64,000 bases of DNA from Tricholoma matsutake (lineage: Eukaryota; Basidiomycota; Agaricomycetes; Agaricales; Tricholomataceae), in the NCBI GenBank assembly GCA_026075535.2, contig AP026542.1:11904001-11968000 (forward strand), read 5' to 3'. The notes under the pieces were generated by a model, which ran no database searches, was not told the origin of the DNA, and saw only the letters and a program-made list of their open reading frames with translations. The translations under genes were made by a program, and so were the position numbers. Positions within the stretch are counted from its first letter, which is position 1. The number at the start of each line of letters is the position of its first letter. Below, piece by piece: positions 20,673-32,450 of this stretch.

Positions 20673-21411
20673 ATGAGCGACCAGCAGCAAATGCAAGGCA
20701 ATGTTCTAGATGGCTACGTCCCTATCTGAGCCAACAATGGGCACCACTATTTAGTGCCCCACTTTATGATTCCCGCCACTCATCAGGCGATGAATGCCTA
20801 TTGCCAGAAGTTGGAACTTGATGTCCGTAATGCAGATGGAGGAGTAAGCTTTGTTTATTTCAAATTAGGTTGAAGTTAAGGGCTGCTGCCGTGTCTCTGG
20901 CCACTGCTGTGTCTTGGCCACTCCTGTATCCGGGCCGCTCCTGTATCCTGGCTGCTCCCATTTCTCTATCCACTCCTGTGTCTTGTCTGTCCCAACTGAC
21001 ATTATGATCAATTTGCAGTCTGGCAACATGACTGCGCCGCCATACTACCTGGTGGCACGGTGGCCCACAACCAGCTCACCCTACCTGCTGATCCAGTAAG
21101 TGTCATCCTCATTTGTGTTTCTACATTAGTTCATCCTGTTGCAGGACTTGACAGACAGGGAGTTGTTGAGCTGCCATGCTGAAGTGAAGGCCCTTCAAGA
21201 CCAGCTTGGCATATCATACAAGGATGCCAGTCATTGTCTGTACATGGCTGAGGTGGAGAAGCTCGAACAACAAGATATAACATTGAAAACATATGCCATT
21301 TTGAAGGAAAGGGTTGAAAATAAGTTGAAATCATTCGAAAGGAGGTTCTCAGAAATTATGCCATCATCCCACTCAGATGCTATGGCTGATTGCCCTGCCG
21401 ATTCCCAGTGA
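20673..21411 (+). CDS. Gene E: small three-exon protein with coiled coil
   Basis: Exon 1 starts at ATG 20673 (MSDQQQMQGNVLDGYVPI, then a TGA stop, then HHYLVPHFMIPATHQAMNAY) and ends before gtaagctt near 20843. Exon 2 is about 21018-21096 (MTAPPYYLVARWPTTSSPYL), bounded by atttgcag and gtaagtg. Exon 3, 21145-21411, gives LTDRELLSCHAEVKALQDQL, GISYKDASHCLYMAEVEKLE and KERVENKLKSFERRF, a likely coiled coil. Splice signals are clean. The single TGA in exon 1 would end translation after 18 residues unless it is bypassed or translation starts later. Function unknown. Confidence 0.55.
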
Positions 21412-21496
21412 TGTGGAAGGATAATTAATACCTTACTCATTATATATATATCTATGTAGCTTTTGTCTGTATTCTGTTCTTAATGCACATCATTGT

Positions 21497-22062
21497 AGTA
21501 ATATCATTGTTTTTGTGGTCCTGTCAAGCCCTGATGTCAGTGCCACTTCCCCATTCCCATCCCCATCCCTGCTCCCATCCCCTGTCCCCATCCCCACTCC
21601 TGTCTCCATCCCTGTCCCCATCCCTGTCCCCTTCCCTGCAATTGCATTTCAAACATTACTAATGTCTGTACTATGTTCTTAATGCACATCTATCTGTACG
21701 GTACAGCAAGTAAAGTAGTAATGTAGTCATTGGTTAATTAATAGAGTATGTACAAATATATAGTGAGTTTGATGGCGTCCATCGAAAGTCAATAGCATTC
21801 ATAGGTTAATATTGTGTCCATGCCCAATGGCGATGCCGTGGCTGTCCCCATGGCCGTCCCCATGTCCGTGGCCATGTCTGTGCCTGTTGTATTTCAAATG
21901 TTACTAATGTCTGTATTACATTCCTAATGCATGTCTATTGTAAGGTATAATAATCAGTGTACAATGTAGTCATTGGTTAATATAGTATAGTGACTTTATA
22001 TAGTGAGTTCGACAGCATCCATCAAACCCATATCATTTGATACAATGTAGCTTACCTATGTG
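21497..22062. repeat. Right terminal inverted repeat of the 14.9 kb element
   Basis: It is the reverse complement of 7168-7653 and ends ctacaatgtagcttacctatgtg-like sequence at 22062. It is about 80 bp longer than the left copy because of an expanded C-rich tract (21549-21640, ccccatccc units). It carries the same internal duplication as the left repeat. Confidence 0.88.
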
Positions 22063-22063
22063 T

Positions 22064-24949
22064 CAGAGGAGCTTCAGCAACCACCAAGGAGGATGAAAAA
22101 GCCATTCCAACATGTGGCTGAGCAGGCAGTGGAGACCGCCATGTATGGCCCTATGGTATGTCCCCTGGCTCTGTCTGTTTTGTATATGCATATGAGTCCC
22201 CCAGATCATAGTGCTGAAGTGTTACTGTCCTGGCTTCGATCTCGTGGACACCCTATGATAGTCATTGGGACATGAACATCAGTAAGAACAAACCTGAAAT
22301 CAAACCAGATGTTTCTCCCTATATATCGGGGTGTTGTAGAGACTCCACCATCATAACCAACATCTCTCAAATCAATGTTCATATGGAGTTCAAGATGGAC
22401 CCTAACGACGACCCTTTCCATGATCCTGTCCCCCCTTTGGAGAACAACACTCACGACAGCAATGACCCTACCCATGGTAGTCTCCCATTTGAGAACAACA
22501 CACTATCGAGTGCAGTGTCAAGACCGATTCTTCCGACCGGACTTCCAATCGTTTTCTGCCCCCCTTTCCAGCTGCCTTACATCACAGCCCACCTCCTATC
22601 AGCAGCACTGCCTAGAGGCAAAATTCCCTCATTTCCAATTAAGTGAAACAGTTTCAGGAATTGCCTCAGAAGCTGGTTTTCATATTAGCCACAGCCTCGG
22701 AAACTCCGACCTTAGTATTTAAGCTAGCTACTTCCATTTTGTATCGCCAGTTTGTAAATCAACCAAGTCTCCTACTTAATCCTATCCTCTTTAAACTCCA
22801 ATTACGTTCTTAAGTCATTTTTGAACTCTTGCTCATCCTCTCCAGAAACTCTCCAGACCTCTGGTCATCTTCCTTACCCTCACCTTGAAATTAGGACACT
22901 TGACGAGGAGAAGGGCGCAACTTCTTATAAGTTGAAGCCAAGTCCTTTCTGCTCCCCCACTTGGTGCGACACATCAAGTAAACCCCGCCCCGGATTTCCA
23001 TAGGATTCCCTGTCTTACTCGTTCCATCCTCTACAACTCCTATTGTCCGGGTACAACCGGAATTCTGACGACTTCCCTTTCAAGTTCAGTACTTAACACA
23101 TGGACACCATGGGCCAAATAACCTGTTATGCTACACAACAACTTGCCAGCCAGTTTCACACCCATTCATTCTCTGTGCTCATCTGTAAAGATAGGGTGAG
23201 GCTGATCCACTGGGATTGTTTGGGCACCATCATTATGTGATCCTTTTCATATGTGGAGGAGCCGTGGTTGGTCAATTTTTTCTGGCAATATACCCACTCG
23301 TCACACAGCAGTGCATGGAGTTGATGAATCTGTCACCGCACCTGGCAATGCAGATGCAACCTATGTTCAAAAAGCAAGAGCCACTCTTGGGCTCAAAGAT
23401 GAAACGCCCTTGTGCAAGTTTATGATCTATGGGGAGGTGGAGGGGGATGTCACTTATCATTTTGGTAACAAGCCATGGTTCAAGGGCAATGGGTTGCCAA
23501 CAGGTCGAGCCACCCAGGTCTTCACTGTTTACACCCCGGACCTCAATAAGTGTGTCCTCATGAAAGACACTTGGAGGGTATCCCTTCATGGTATGCAAAG
23601 AAGGTGCTATATATTGGTGCCTTCATGCAGCTAAAGTGTTATTGCACGTTTTGTCTGTGGTGGCGATGTCACTTTGCCATCATTCACACTTGTTTGCCAA
23701 ATGCTGTGGTCTAAGACTCTGACCCCATAGCCACTATTGCTTCATTCTTGACAATATTGGTTGTGATCTGACATTGTTCACAATGACGAAGGAGCTGGTT
23801 GAGACTCTGACTGTTGGCTTGCAAGATATGTGAAGCAAAGATTTCTGTTCCTGTCTGCTTATCCCTCTTTCCCCTTAGCTCATATGGAAGCTTTTGAAAA
23901 TGCAAAAATCCTACATCACAATATTAGTGTTGGCAACATCATAATCAGTGATTGTGGTGGGCTCTTAATCAACTGGGATTTTGCCAAGGATATCAAGGAT
24001 CTTGGAAAGATCTCTCAGCAACCATTCCACAGGGTAAGTCTCACCTTCGATGAATCTGATGACCAGTGTATCATGGCTGTCCTGACATCCTTGCAGGGGA
24101 CATGGCAGTTCATGGCTGCCTGGCTGTTGCAAGCCAAGGAATTGGCAGTACACACCCAGGCTGATGACTGGGAGTCTTTTTTCCATGTCTTGAGTTGGGT
24201 TGTCTTGCACTTTACTAGACATGGACTCAACTCAGCTGAGCTGACAAATGAGTTGAGGAATACCTACGATGACTCATACTTGGACAGCAGTAAGGTCTAC
24301 AGAGGTGGGAACAAGAAGAGTTGTATTAAATCCTGGTTCATATCTTCCAATGCTCAAATCCCTCCTGGCCCTCTTCTTGATCTTCTCAAGGACCTTGTCA
24401 ATGTGTGTGCTATCTGCTATGAAGACCCACCTACCAAGGAAGCTCAGGAGCAATATGAGCTTTCTTTACAGGCAGTTGTTTGAGATCTGTCCCTTGCTGC
24501 TATTCTGGTCGACCATCCTGTCAAACTTTACCACAATCTCAAAGAGAAACTCAAAGCATTGTGGATAGATTTAGGGAGGCAGAAAACAGTCAGGCATGGG
24601 ATATGGGGCCAGAAGGACAACAGTTTGAAAATCCATTAACTTGGGTTGATGAAGTGGTCATCACAACTAAGCACCAAAGTGAATTCAAGACTGACATACC
24701 CCAACAGAGCAAAAGGTCAAACCGATGCTGAATGGTGGTGAACATGCAACAGTGCAGGACATATCAAAGGCAGATCCTGATGACATCGCAGAGGAAGGTG
24801 ATGAATGTGGTGCCAGCGAGAATGGGGAAGATATTGATGAACACAAGTTGAATGAACATGTAGTGGTGGCAAAATGGGATGAAGCTGAAATGGACTGGGA
24901 GGGTGATGAGGGCAAACTGCTTGATGAGCCTCAGAGAGGCTCAGTCTAG
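22064..24949 (+). pseudogene. FunK1 fungal protein kinase, main part
   Basis: After the TIR element the exon continues EELQQPPRRMKKPFQHVAEQ and AVETAMYGPM to the donor gtatgtcc at 22156. The next exon begins after cccccag near 22204 (VLKCYCPGFDLVDT) and runs, with a 1-base frame change, to HMEFKMDPNDDPFHDPVPP. A solo LTR (22511-23098) interrupts it, then MGQITCYATQQLASQFHTHS, FGNKPWFKGNGLPTGRATQV and VLMKDTWRVS follow. The catalytic region reads ILHHNISVGNIIISDCGG and LLINWDFAK, then GTWQFMAAWLL and DDWESFFHVLSWVVL. FunK1 kinases normally have HRD and a D-W-D box; here both key Asp positions are Asn, so activity is unlikely. The end near 24949 is acidic (ADPDDIAEEGDECGASENGE). Confidence 0.85.
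22511..23098 (+). repeat. Solo LTR (gypsy-like) inside FunK1
   Basis: The interrupting sequence runs from about tgcagtgtcaagaccg to caagttcagtacttaaca. It has a TATA-like tagtatttaagc at about 22712. Its second half is related to 35280-35464 (shared ggtgaagggtgcaacttct type sequence, then gttgaagccaagtcctttct), so both come from one LTR family. No target duplication is visible; the 5' boundary is therefore approximate. Confidence 0.65.
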
Positions 24950-25937
24950 GTAATGAAGCAGTTACAGATTGCATTCTATATGTTTTTTTTTTTCAAATGG
25001 TGACAGCTCTGGCTAAGTCCTGGTAGGGGAAACCCAAAATCAATCAAAGATAAATAGATGCTCCCTCCTACCTATATTATTCTGTCTGGTGATAGATTAA
25101 TTGATTAACTCTAGTATTCTGTCACTGAGGGGTCTAGTAACAGTTTCATAGAGCTAGGCATCACAGAGAATGGGATTCAGGGGATGAGGAATGGTGGCAA
25201 ATAAGACTCAGTCCATGTATTAACAGTGTTAACTAATGTTGCACTTACAAGTCAATAATATTTGTATACTAGCTATATCAACACACCTAATACACTCATC
25301 ATGGAAACATATGTTGTACCATGGTTACCACATATAATCCAGTGATTTTGACCCCTGGTTCATGAAAAGCAGTTAAAAACTGAGTGAGATGTAACCAAAT
25401 CAAAAGACTCCTACACAGCTTGTACTTAAGTATACATTGCATTTGTCATGGATTCATGTTCTGACATCAGAGGATTTACAAATTCTGCATAGTTACTACC
25501 TGAAAATGTATTGTAGCACTTTTATACAATCAGGAAAGTGGCCAGATGTTCATTTTTTGACTCAATTGATAATGAAAGTGATTTTAGTCACTCATCTGAT
25601 GATACCATCTTGGGGTATTGTGTACCTCATATACCCCTCTATCACCAGGGGCAAAAGCTAGGGCAGTTGAGTTTCAACTGCCTTCGAGGCAGTGGGTATG
25701 GCAGTTGACAGAGTAATTATGTAATATTGCCCTTGTGATCATAATGAAGTTATCAATATATATATCAATAATCATTAAATTGGTTAATCATTAATCATTG
25801 ATCATTGATCATCTTGTGGTGTGACAACTTTTGTTGTATTATTCTTGTTACCAGGTTACATACTTTACATAAATATGGAGTAGCAGTTAGCACCATGAAT
25901 ACTCCTTTCTTCCATTCCCTTCCTCTTTCACTCAACA
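24950..25937. other. Intergenic, no gene recognised
   Basis: AT-rich sequence with only short, unmatched open frames. It holds repeated aatcatt/gatcattg words near 25770-25815. I see no promoter, RNA gene or element boundary that I can support. Confidence 0.5.
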
Positions 25938-28900
25938 ATGCCTTCAGTTATATGTACATGCACAGTTTGCAGCATAAAAACTGTCTGCATTCATGGTGTT
26001 GAACAACCAGGCCAGTCTGTTAGTGGTCCAACTCGTTTGATGCATGAGAAATAGGATAAAAACCCTGCCTTGGCAAGATGGAAGCCACAATCATCCCCAA
26101 GTTCATCATCAAAAAAATCTACAGCTTCCAATTCTCCAACAGGTAAGTGCTAAACTGTTTCCATAAGAATATAGTTGAAAAGTATAGTACAGATATCAAC
26201 TTTTCCACTACACTTATTATGAAGATGGTCTGCCTTCTTGTCATCTGGCTCCACACCAGAGCTGGTGTAAGTCATGCTGTCACCAACAAAGTTCTACAAG
26301 CAATTCAGGCTATCATCTCTGCAACTCTTTATCTTGTTGGCATTGCTTTGATGTCATCTGGATTTGCTATCAAACTTTCTGATGTCAAACTTCCTCATGA
26401 TGTTCGTACAGCCTATCAGCTTCACTGCCCTGAACCAGATATCATCCGGACAGCATGCTGTCCCCAGTGCCTTTCCCTCTTCCCTTATCAAATTCCTTGG
26501 AAATGTCAGTGGAAGGAGTCTCCAAGATCACGTGCATGCAATACAAATCTCTGGAAAATTCAGAATACCCAGAATGGCCCCAAATGGGTTCCATGCCAGC
26601 TGTACAGTACACAGTCATTTGACTCTTGGCTTCAATTTTTTTTGTCTTGCCAGATCATAGAAAACTCTCTTCACAAGACTTATCATGACCATATAAATCA
26701 TCCTCCAGCTGTCTTTGGTGCCACTATTAATGATATCCAAGGTAGCCCTGCTTGAAATGATATTTTAGGCTTTCTCCAGTCTCCCTATCATTTACTCTTT
26801 GGAATTTATGTTGATTGGTACAACCCTCACACAAACAAGATTGCTTGTAGGTTGCTAGAAAGAAATTATATACTAATATGGCTAATAATATTACATATAG
26901 GTAAAAAGGTATCCTGTGGTGCCATTTTGCTTTATTGCTGGAATTTACCTTTCAATCTCCGGTATCAACCTGAGAATATCTTTATTGCTGGTCTCACACC
27001 TCCACCTCATCTTCCTGACCCTACCACTATTTCCCATGTTCTTGATCCTGTTATTACTTCTGTTGCCAAGTATGGTGTTGCACCCAGTCAAAATGTGCCA
27101 ACATCCAGACATCCCAATGGTATTCCTGTGCAAGCAAAAATTGCACCTGTCATTGCTGATCTGGAGGGAAGTTGGAAGGTTACTGGCTTTTTAGCACATG
27201 GTGCCACAATGTTTTGTTCCTTCTGCCTCTGTACCCAACATCAGCTAGAAGACCTTAATATGCAATCTTGGGAACTACGTAATGGTGCCCAGGTGCAAGC
27301 CCAAGCAGAGGCATGGCTTAACCAGACAACCAAGGCTGGCCAAAATGCTCTATAAAAGTCAAATGGTGTACGGTGGACTCCATTACATCGTCTGCCATAC
27401 TGGGACCCAGTCAAACATGTTGTTCTAGGTTTTATGCACAACTGGCTTGAGGGTATTTTACAGCATCATCTTCACTCACTCTGGAGAATTGGACAAGATG
27501 AGGATGAAATCCAGAAGATTAAAGAAATAGAGCTTGATGAGCAATTGACTGAAGAGGATGTATCAGACTCTGCCAAAGAGTTGGAAGGTCTTTTCCAGGA
27601 AACAGCTGAATATGAGACTACCATGATGATGCCAATGCAACATACACCACCACCTATGTCTCCCTCACCATCTTCCTCATTTACTGCTGGTTCAAGCATG
27701 TCTGAATCATCCTCAACCCCTACAGTTACACAAACCCATCCAGTTCCCTATGACCTCAATTTTGATGATGAAGATGATGGTGATGATAGTGACTATATTC
27801 CTGCAGACACAGTGCCATTCAGCTTTACACCTACAGAGCTACAGGCAATACAGGATTGCATTTAAGACATTACTCTTCCAACATGGATACAATGACCACC
27901 AGTCAATCTGGGTGAACCAAGTCATGGCAAGCTCAAAGCAAGAGAATATCTCACTCTGTTTACATGCATTTTCCCTCTCATTATTCCTGAATTCTGGTAC
28001 ATTGTTGCTGCTACAGACTTTCACCGCCAACACTTTGAGTGCTTCTATAACCTTGTTGCAGCTACAAATATTATTGCTGCATTCAAGACTTCAAATGCTG
28101 ATGCTGATGCCCATACCCAGCATTATATCTGGTATCGGACTGCAATTCAAAAGCTCTTCCCTTACCGTCCATCCAAGCCAAATCACCACTATGCCATGCA
28201 TAATGGCTCCCTGCTCAAATACTGGGGTCCTTTGGCTTCATTGAGCGAGTTTTCAGGAGAGTGAATGAACGGAATGTTGCAAAACATTAATACCAATCAC
28301 CATATTTGTATGTTTATTTACACTCATTTATGTAAAGCTAGTAGCTAATATCAATTGCAGGAGATTTGGATTTAACAATGCTCTGCCAAATGAGTCATAG
28401 AGCTTATCTTGATGCTTCACTGCACAGTGACAATGCTATAAAAGAGCTGTCTGACATTCTGGAGCCAGTTGACATTTCAGTGGATGATCCACCAGTACCT
28501 CTGATGTCTACTGAAGTGGCAGAAATTCTAGAGAAGGCCCCTAGCCTTCAAGATGTAGAATATAATGGGCTGCTTCATTACCTTCATCAGACAGGAAGGC
28601 CCTACCAAGCCTACTCTGATCTTCCCCATCCATTATTATTCTTCCTCCACAAGCTCAGCATCTTATGGAGATCCACCAAGACAAATGTACCTTTAGTTGT
28701 GAAAGATCACACAAAGGAAATAGTGCCATACAGTTTTACAATCCTTTGACTCAAGTTCATGATACAGGTTTTATTCAACAAATTTGGAGGCTTCCAATAG
28801 AAGGCACAATGCAGATCTTCATAAAGGTCTGCCCACATCAACCACTATCTGAACAACAGGAAGGAAAAGCACCATTCAAATATTATCCTGGATTTATGAC

Positions 28901-29057
28901 CCGGATTGTTGATGCAATCCCCTCTAACACCAATATCATTATTGAACCTGCTCATATCATTACCCATGTTGTAACCTTACAGCACCCATTAGGGACTTAC
29001 AATATTGGAAGAGAGGTGCTAGTTGTTTGTTGGGCTCCAAATAGAGGATGTAGATAG
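25938..29057 (+). pseudogene. Tnp2-like (Plavaka/CMC-type) transposase
   Basis: ATG at 25938 opens with SVICTCTVCSIKTVCIHGVE, a Cys-rich start. Later pieces are LSDVKLPHDVRTAYQLHCPE (26370 region), GIYVDWYNPHTNKIA before a short intron, PFNLRYQPENIFIAGLTPPP, FLAHGATMFCSFCLCTQHQL, YWDPVKHVVLGFMHNWLEGI with LQHHLHSLWRIGQ, PSKPNHHYAMHNGSLLKYWG, and a C-terminal part ending VVCWAPNRGCR at 29057. These motifs match the abundant Agaricomycete transposases that carry a Tnp2-type core and use an RNase-H-fold DDE mechanism. Stops at about 26752, 27354 and 27863 and frame changes show decay, though a few may be missed introns. I could not find its TIRs. Confidence 0.82.
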
Positions 29058-30218
29058 GAACAAGATCAGGAGTGCCAGTGGATGCTTAGGGACAAGTATT
29101 TAATTGTACATTTGTATCCACTCAACTTAATATATCTTGTTGTTGGGAAACATGTCAGTTGAATTTTCATAGTAGTTTCCTATTATTTGAGCACAGGAGC
29201 AGTTGGGAGAATCCTGACTATCTGGTGACAAACATGTCAAATGCATTTGATTTGGGTCGCATGTCATGTGACATTTGTCATGTGTTTCAACTTGATGGGT
29301 AACTATCAAGTTTCACTCAACTCCTACTGGTGAATGACTTGTACATCGTTCACCTTTCCTTCTTGGGGTGTAACACACCCCAAGTCTCTCGTCGACTCGT
29401 TCCGACCTCCTATGGTGGCCAGATTCCCTTGTGACCATACCAGGTGAGTACACATGTTTACTTGGGTCCATGACAAATGCTAACAAAGTGTTTGACTTTG
29501 CTTTAGATATAGTGTTTGAATTCGAACATTTCATGTGTACCATGTCATGCCGACACCATCTCAACACCTCAAGATGATGATGCCGCAACAATTGGGGACA
29601 ATGCAGGTTGGTGGAGGCTACAGCCTTTTTGGGACTGTAGAAATGACAGATATGCATTTTCAGACGCATTGGGCCTTGAGTAATTCTACTTCTTTCTTCT
29701 TCTTAGTACTAACAAACATCTTTTGCCTTTTGTTCTAGATGCAACAGTCACCTTAGCTTGACAATGGCTGTGTATGCCTGCTCTGCCCTCCTCACCATAG
29801 AATCAGGATGTGAGGGCTTTGTCTTAGTACAGGATACAGCTGAGGGGTGCCAGGAGACCCAAGGAGCGGCATACCTGCCAGGTATGCCCCCCTACCCCAT
29901 CTTCCCCCTTCCCAACTCTCACCCACCATGAATACAAGCAGGATCACAGTTACCAGTGACAGAGATGGCAGAAGAGGGAGCAGGCATAGGGTAATGACAT
30001 GATGCATGCCCAGACATGTCCATGCAAACCCCCTTGCAATCCAAACAGGATAGAACTGATGACAACGATGACATCCTCCCTCTCTTGCTGCCACCACCAC
30101 CACACATCATAGCACCCCAAACCACTGTCATGAGCAACTGCTCGCAGGGTGGAAACGGGGAGCAATGAGGATGGAGACAACAAGCAGGGGGAGCAGGCAC
30201 AACAATGACAACAACAGG
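29058..30218. other. No gene recognised; low-complexity and hairpin motifs
   Basis: A small hairpin, cttggggtgtaacacaccccaag, spans about 29363-29385. No long frame with a familiar motif was found on either strand. The right side begins a zone of ccaccacc and gcaactgctc motifs also found at 30539 and, diverged, at 32968. Confidence 0.45.
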
Positions 30219-30457
30219 CACCACCCCCCTCTCGCTGCAAACACGAGCGGGGATGTTTCATGTTCTGTTCTCAGTGACAACCCACCACCACCCCCTCTCT
30301 CACTGCAAACACAAGCAGGGGTGTTTCATGTTCTGTTCTCAGTGACAACCACCACCACCCCCTCTCTCGCTGCAAACGTGAGAGGAGGGGTTTCTCATTC
30401 TGCTCTTGGTGACAACATGCACTATCACCCCCTCCCTTGCTCCAAACGTGAGGGAGG
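30219..30457. repeat. Tandem repeat of about 70 bp with hairpin-forming units
   Basis: Four imperfect copies start with ccccctctctcgctgcaaac or variants, followed by ggtttctcat/ggatgtttcat and gttctgttctcagtgacaac. Copies 3 and 4 contain cctctc/gagagg and cctccc/gggagg as opposed arms around a ctgcaaac-type loop. The same gcaactgctcgcagggtgg word flanks the array on both sides (30133 and 30539). Confidence 0.75.
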
Positions 30458-30838
30458 AGACTTCTTGGGGGAGCAGGCTCAACAACAACAATGATGACGG
30501 CCACCACAACAACCACAGCTCCCCCACCCACCGCTGTGAGCAACTGCTCCCGGGGTGGAAATGGGGAGCAACGATCTTTTTTTTGTAACTTTTTTTAATG
30601 AATAAATATCATAATTTTGTATTAAATGAAGTGTCCATATCATAATGTACAGTGAGTCAAGAGAATCATAGAGAAATCATAGAGCATACTACTAAAGAGA
30701 CCATAGTGAGTAAATAGGCATAGAATTGAAATATTAGTGGAAAGCATAGAAGTGCTGCTAGCAGCTACCAGTTCATTGCAAAGGGCCAAACATGCAAAGT
30801 CAAGAAGGATATACCTTGATCTATCCTGCATTCTTAGG

Positions 30839-32450
30839 CTAGTCATCACCATACAAGTCATCACCATCATCATCATCATCCCCCTCTTCTGCCCCATCTG
30901 CCTGCCCCTCCTGCTCTTCATCATATCGGTCAAGCTGTTTCAGCTCCTCCTCAGTAGGCAGTTTATATTGTGTCAACACATCATTCCCATACTTCTCCAT
31001 GAACTCTTTCTCCAGCAGATTTTCCCATGCCACACATGCAGACCAGGTGCTGTACAACTGTGGATCACCAGGCAGAGCAACATGCTGTCCACCCCGGGTG
31101 TAATCAGCATGCTCACAGAGCGTAAGGTGTTCATTCCAGTAGATTGGATCAAACCAATCAATTGGGACTGACTTTGGTAGTACCAGAAGCTTTGATTGCT
31201 TTGGTATTGGAGGATCTTCACAGCGTCGCTCAGTTCTGTAATTATAAAATTAGCCAATGATAAAAGGTAATGACACTTGAACTCACCTGAAGCAACCACT
31301 TTTGCTTTTATTCATCTGCTGGCATTGCTTGTCTGCCATACAGAAGAATGCAGCCACCCCTGTTGCCTGACCCTCCTTCTCCTTGATATGGTAGACTGAG
31401 TCTGGGTCCCCTTCTGCCAACTCATCATCAGAAGGGGCCTCATTTTCATTAGCTAAGGCCAAGACTCAATCATTGAAACCCTGTGCTTTGAATACTTCAA
31501 CTCTGCCACTAGCAAGCTATTGAACTTATCTCAGTATAGTCCACATTTCAATGGAAGCAAAATACACACAGTATTATGTCTCTTCCACACCGAAGTCATC
31601 TGCTTTCCCTTTGCAACACTCCCTGGACTCTTTGCCTCTGACTTTGCAAGCCCATACATGTAGGAAAAGACAAAACTTTGGTAAAGTTTGCACATGAGTG
31701 CAAAGTCATGGACACAAGCTCCCATGTGACTATACCCATACACAGTTGAAACCTGCTCAAATGTCTTGAGTGCAATATGTTCATGGAGTAGGTTGTACAT
31801 GGACTCAGGATTGCCACTTAGGACATCGGGTGCCCACTTTGCAAGTCCAAGGCATGCCACAGTCCTAAAGATGAGTAACAAATGACACTCCTGGATGCGC
31901 CTAATGTTCACAGCAATCATCCCATCCTTGAAAGAGCTGACAAGCTCAGCTACCTTGGCTTTGGCATCTTGTATCCTACCTGAGTTGTCATCCAGGCTGG
32001 ATGTTACTGAGTTTTGGAGCTGTGCTTCAGACAAATAACACTGAGTGAATGGTACTTTGTCTTCAGGAGTGACCTTTGGGGGAACAGTGCTCTGGTGTGG
32101 TAGACACCACAGGACACAAAGATGAAGCTCAAGAGCTGCCTAAAATACAGAAGAACCGTGAAGTGATCAAATACAATGTAACAAAAGTTGCACACCTTTG
32201 TTTTCTCTGCCTCTTTTGGTACCTCTCCCTTTCTCATGTGCCAGTCACTAGGTTTCTTGGGTTTCCTGGGTTGCTTAGCAAAAACTTTGCATGCTTTCTT
32301 CGCTCGTGAGGAGTTGGTGTTTGCACTGCTACTGTCCGGTGAGCACTTGCACTTGTTACCAGATGAGGTGCCCTCCCCTAACCCAGATTCAGAATCAGCA
32401 GGAGGTTGCATGTGAGCATCAGAGTCAGCCATTGGGATGGTGGTGGTCAT
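30839..32450 (-). CDS. Multi-exon TE-associated gene, function unknown
   Basis: The start is ATG at 32450 (MTTTIPMADSDAHMQPPADS). Exon 1 ends with HMRKGEVPKEAEKTK at 32196 before gtgtgcaac. Exon 2 starts at 32139 after ctgtattttag (AALELHLCVLWCLPHQSTVP) and continues through NIRRIQECHLLLIFRTVACL, WAPDVLSGNPESMYNLLHEH, HMGACVHDFALMCKLYQSFV and KSPGSVAKGKQMTSVWKRH. After a disturbed stretch near 31520-31560, SDDELAEGDPDSVYHIKEKE and QQMNKSKSGCFR follow. The last exon starts at 31235 (TERRCEDPPIPKQSKLLVLP, VPIDWFDPIYWNEHL, LEKEFMEKYGNDV) and ends in a run of Asp and Gly. Splice phases agree. This protein type is frequent near fungal transposons; no catalytic motif was seen. Confidence 0.65.

Larger units (their letters stand above)
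7168..22062. mobile_element. 14.9 kb TIR element with KDZ transposase and cargo genes
   Basis: The ends are long inverted repeats: 7168-7653 and 21497-22062 are near-identical reverse complements, beginning cacataggtaagctacattg on the left. The flanks share cagagg (7162-7167 and 22064-22069; seven bases with one mismatch if gcagagg/tcagagg is counted). Removing the element restores a continuous FunK1 frame. Inside lie gene A (minus), a KDZ transposase (minus), gene B (plus), gene C (minus) and gene E (plus), later disrupted by a hAT MITE and a gypsy element. KDZ transposons are known large basidiomycete elements that can carry extra genes; their reported duplications are about 8 bp, so the 6-7 bp seen here is not a perfect fit. 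That the transposase moved this unit is inference. Confidence 0.75.

Noticed and set aside
7168..22062. TET/JBP dioxygenase as KDZ cargo
   Set aside because: Known KDZ elements may carry TET/JBP genes, so I looked for the H-x-D...H iron-binding pattern in the cargo frames and did not find a convincing one.
7168..22062. Giant element read as a Helitron
   Set aside because: It has long inverted repeats and a short flanking duplication; no Rep/helicase motif is present.
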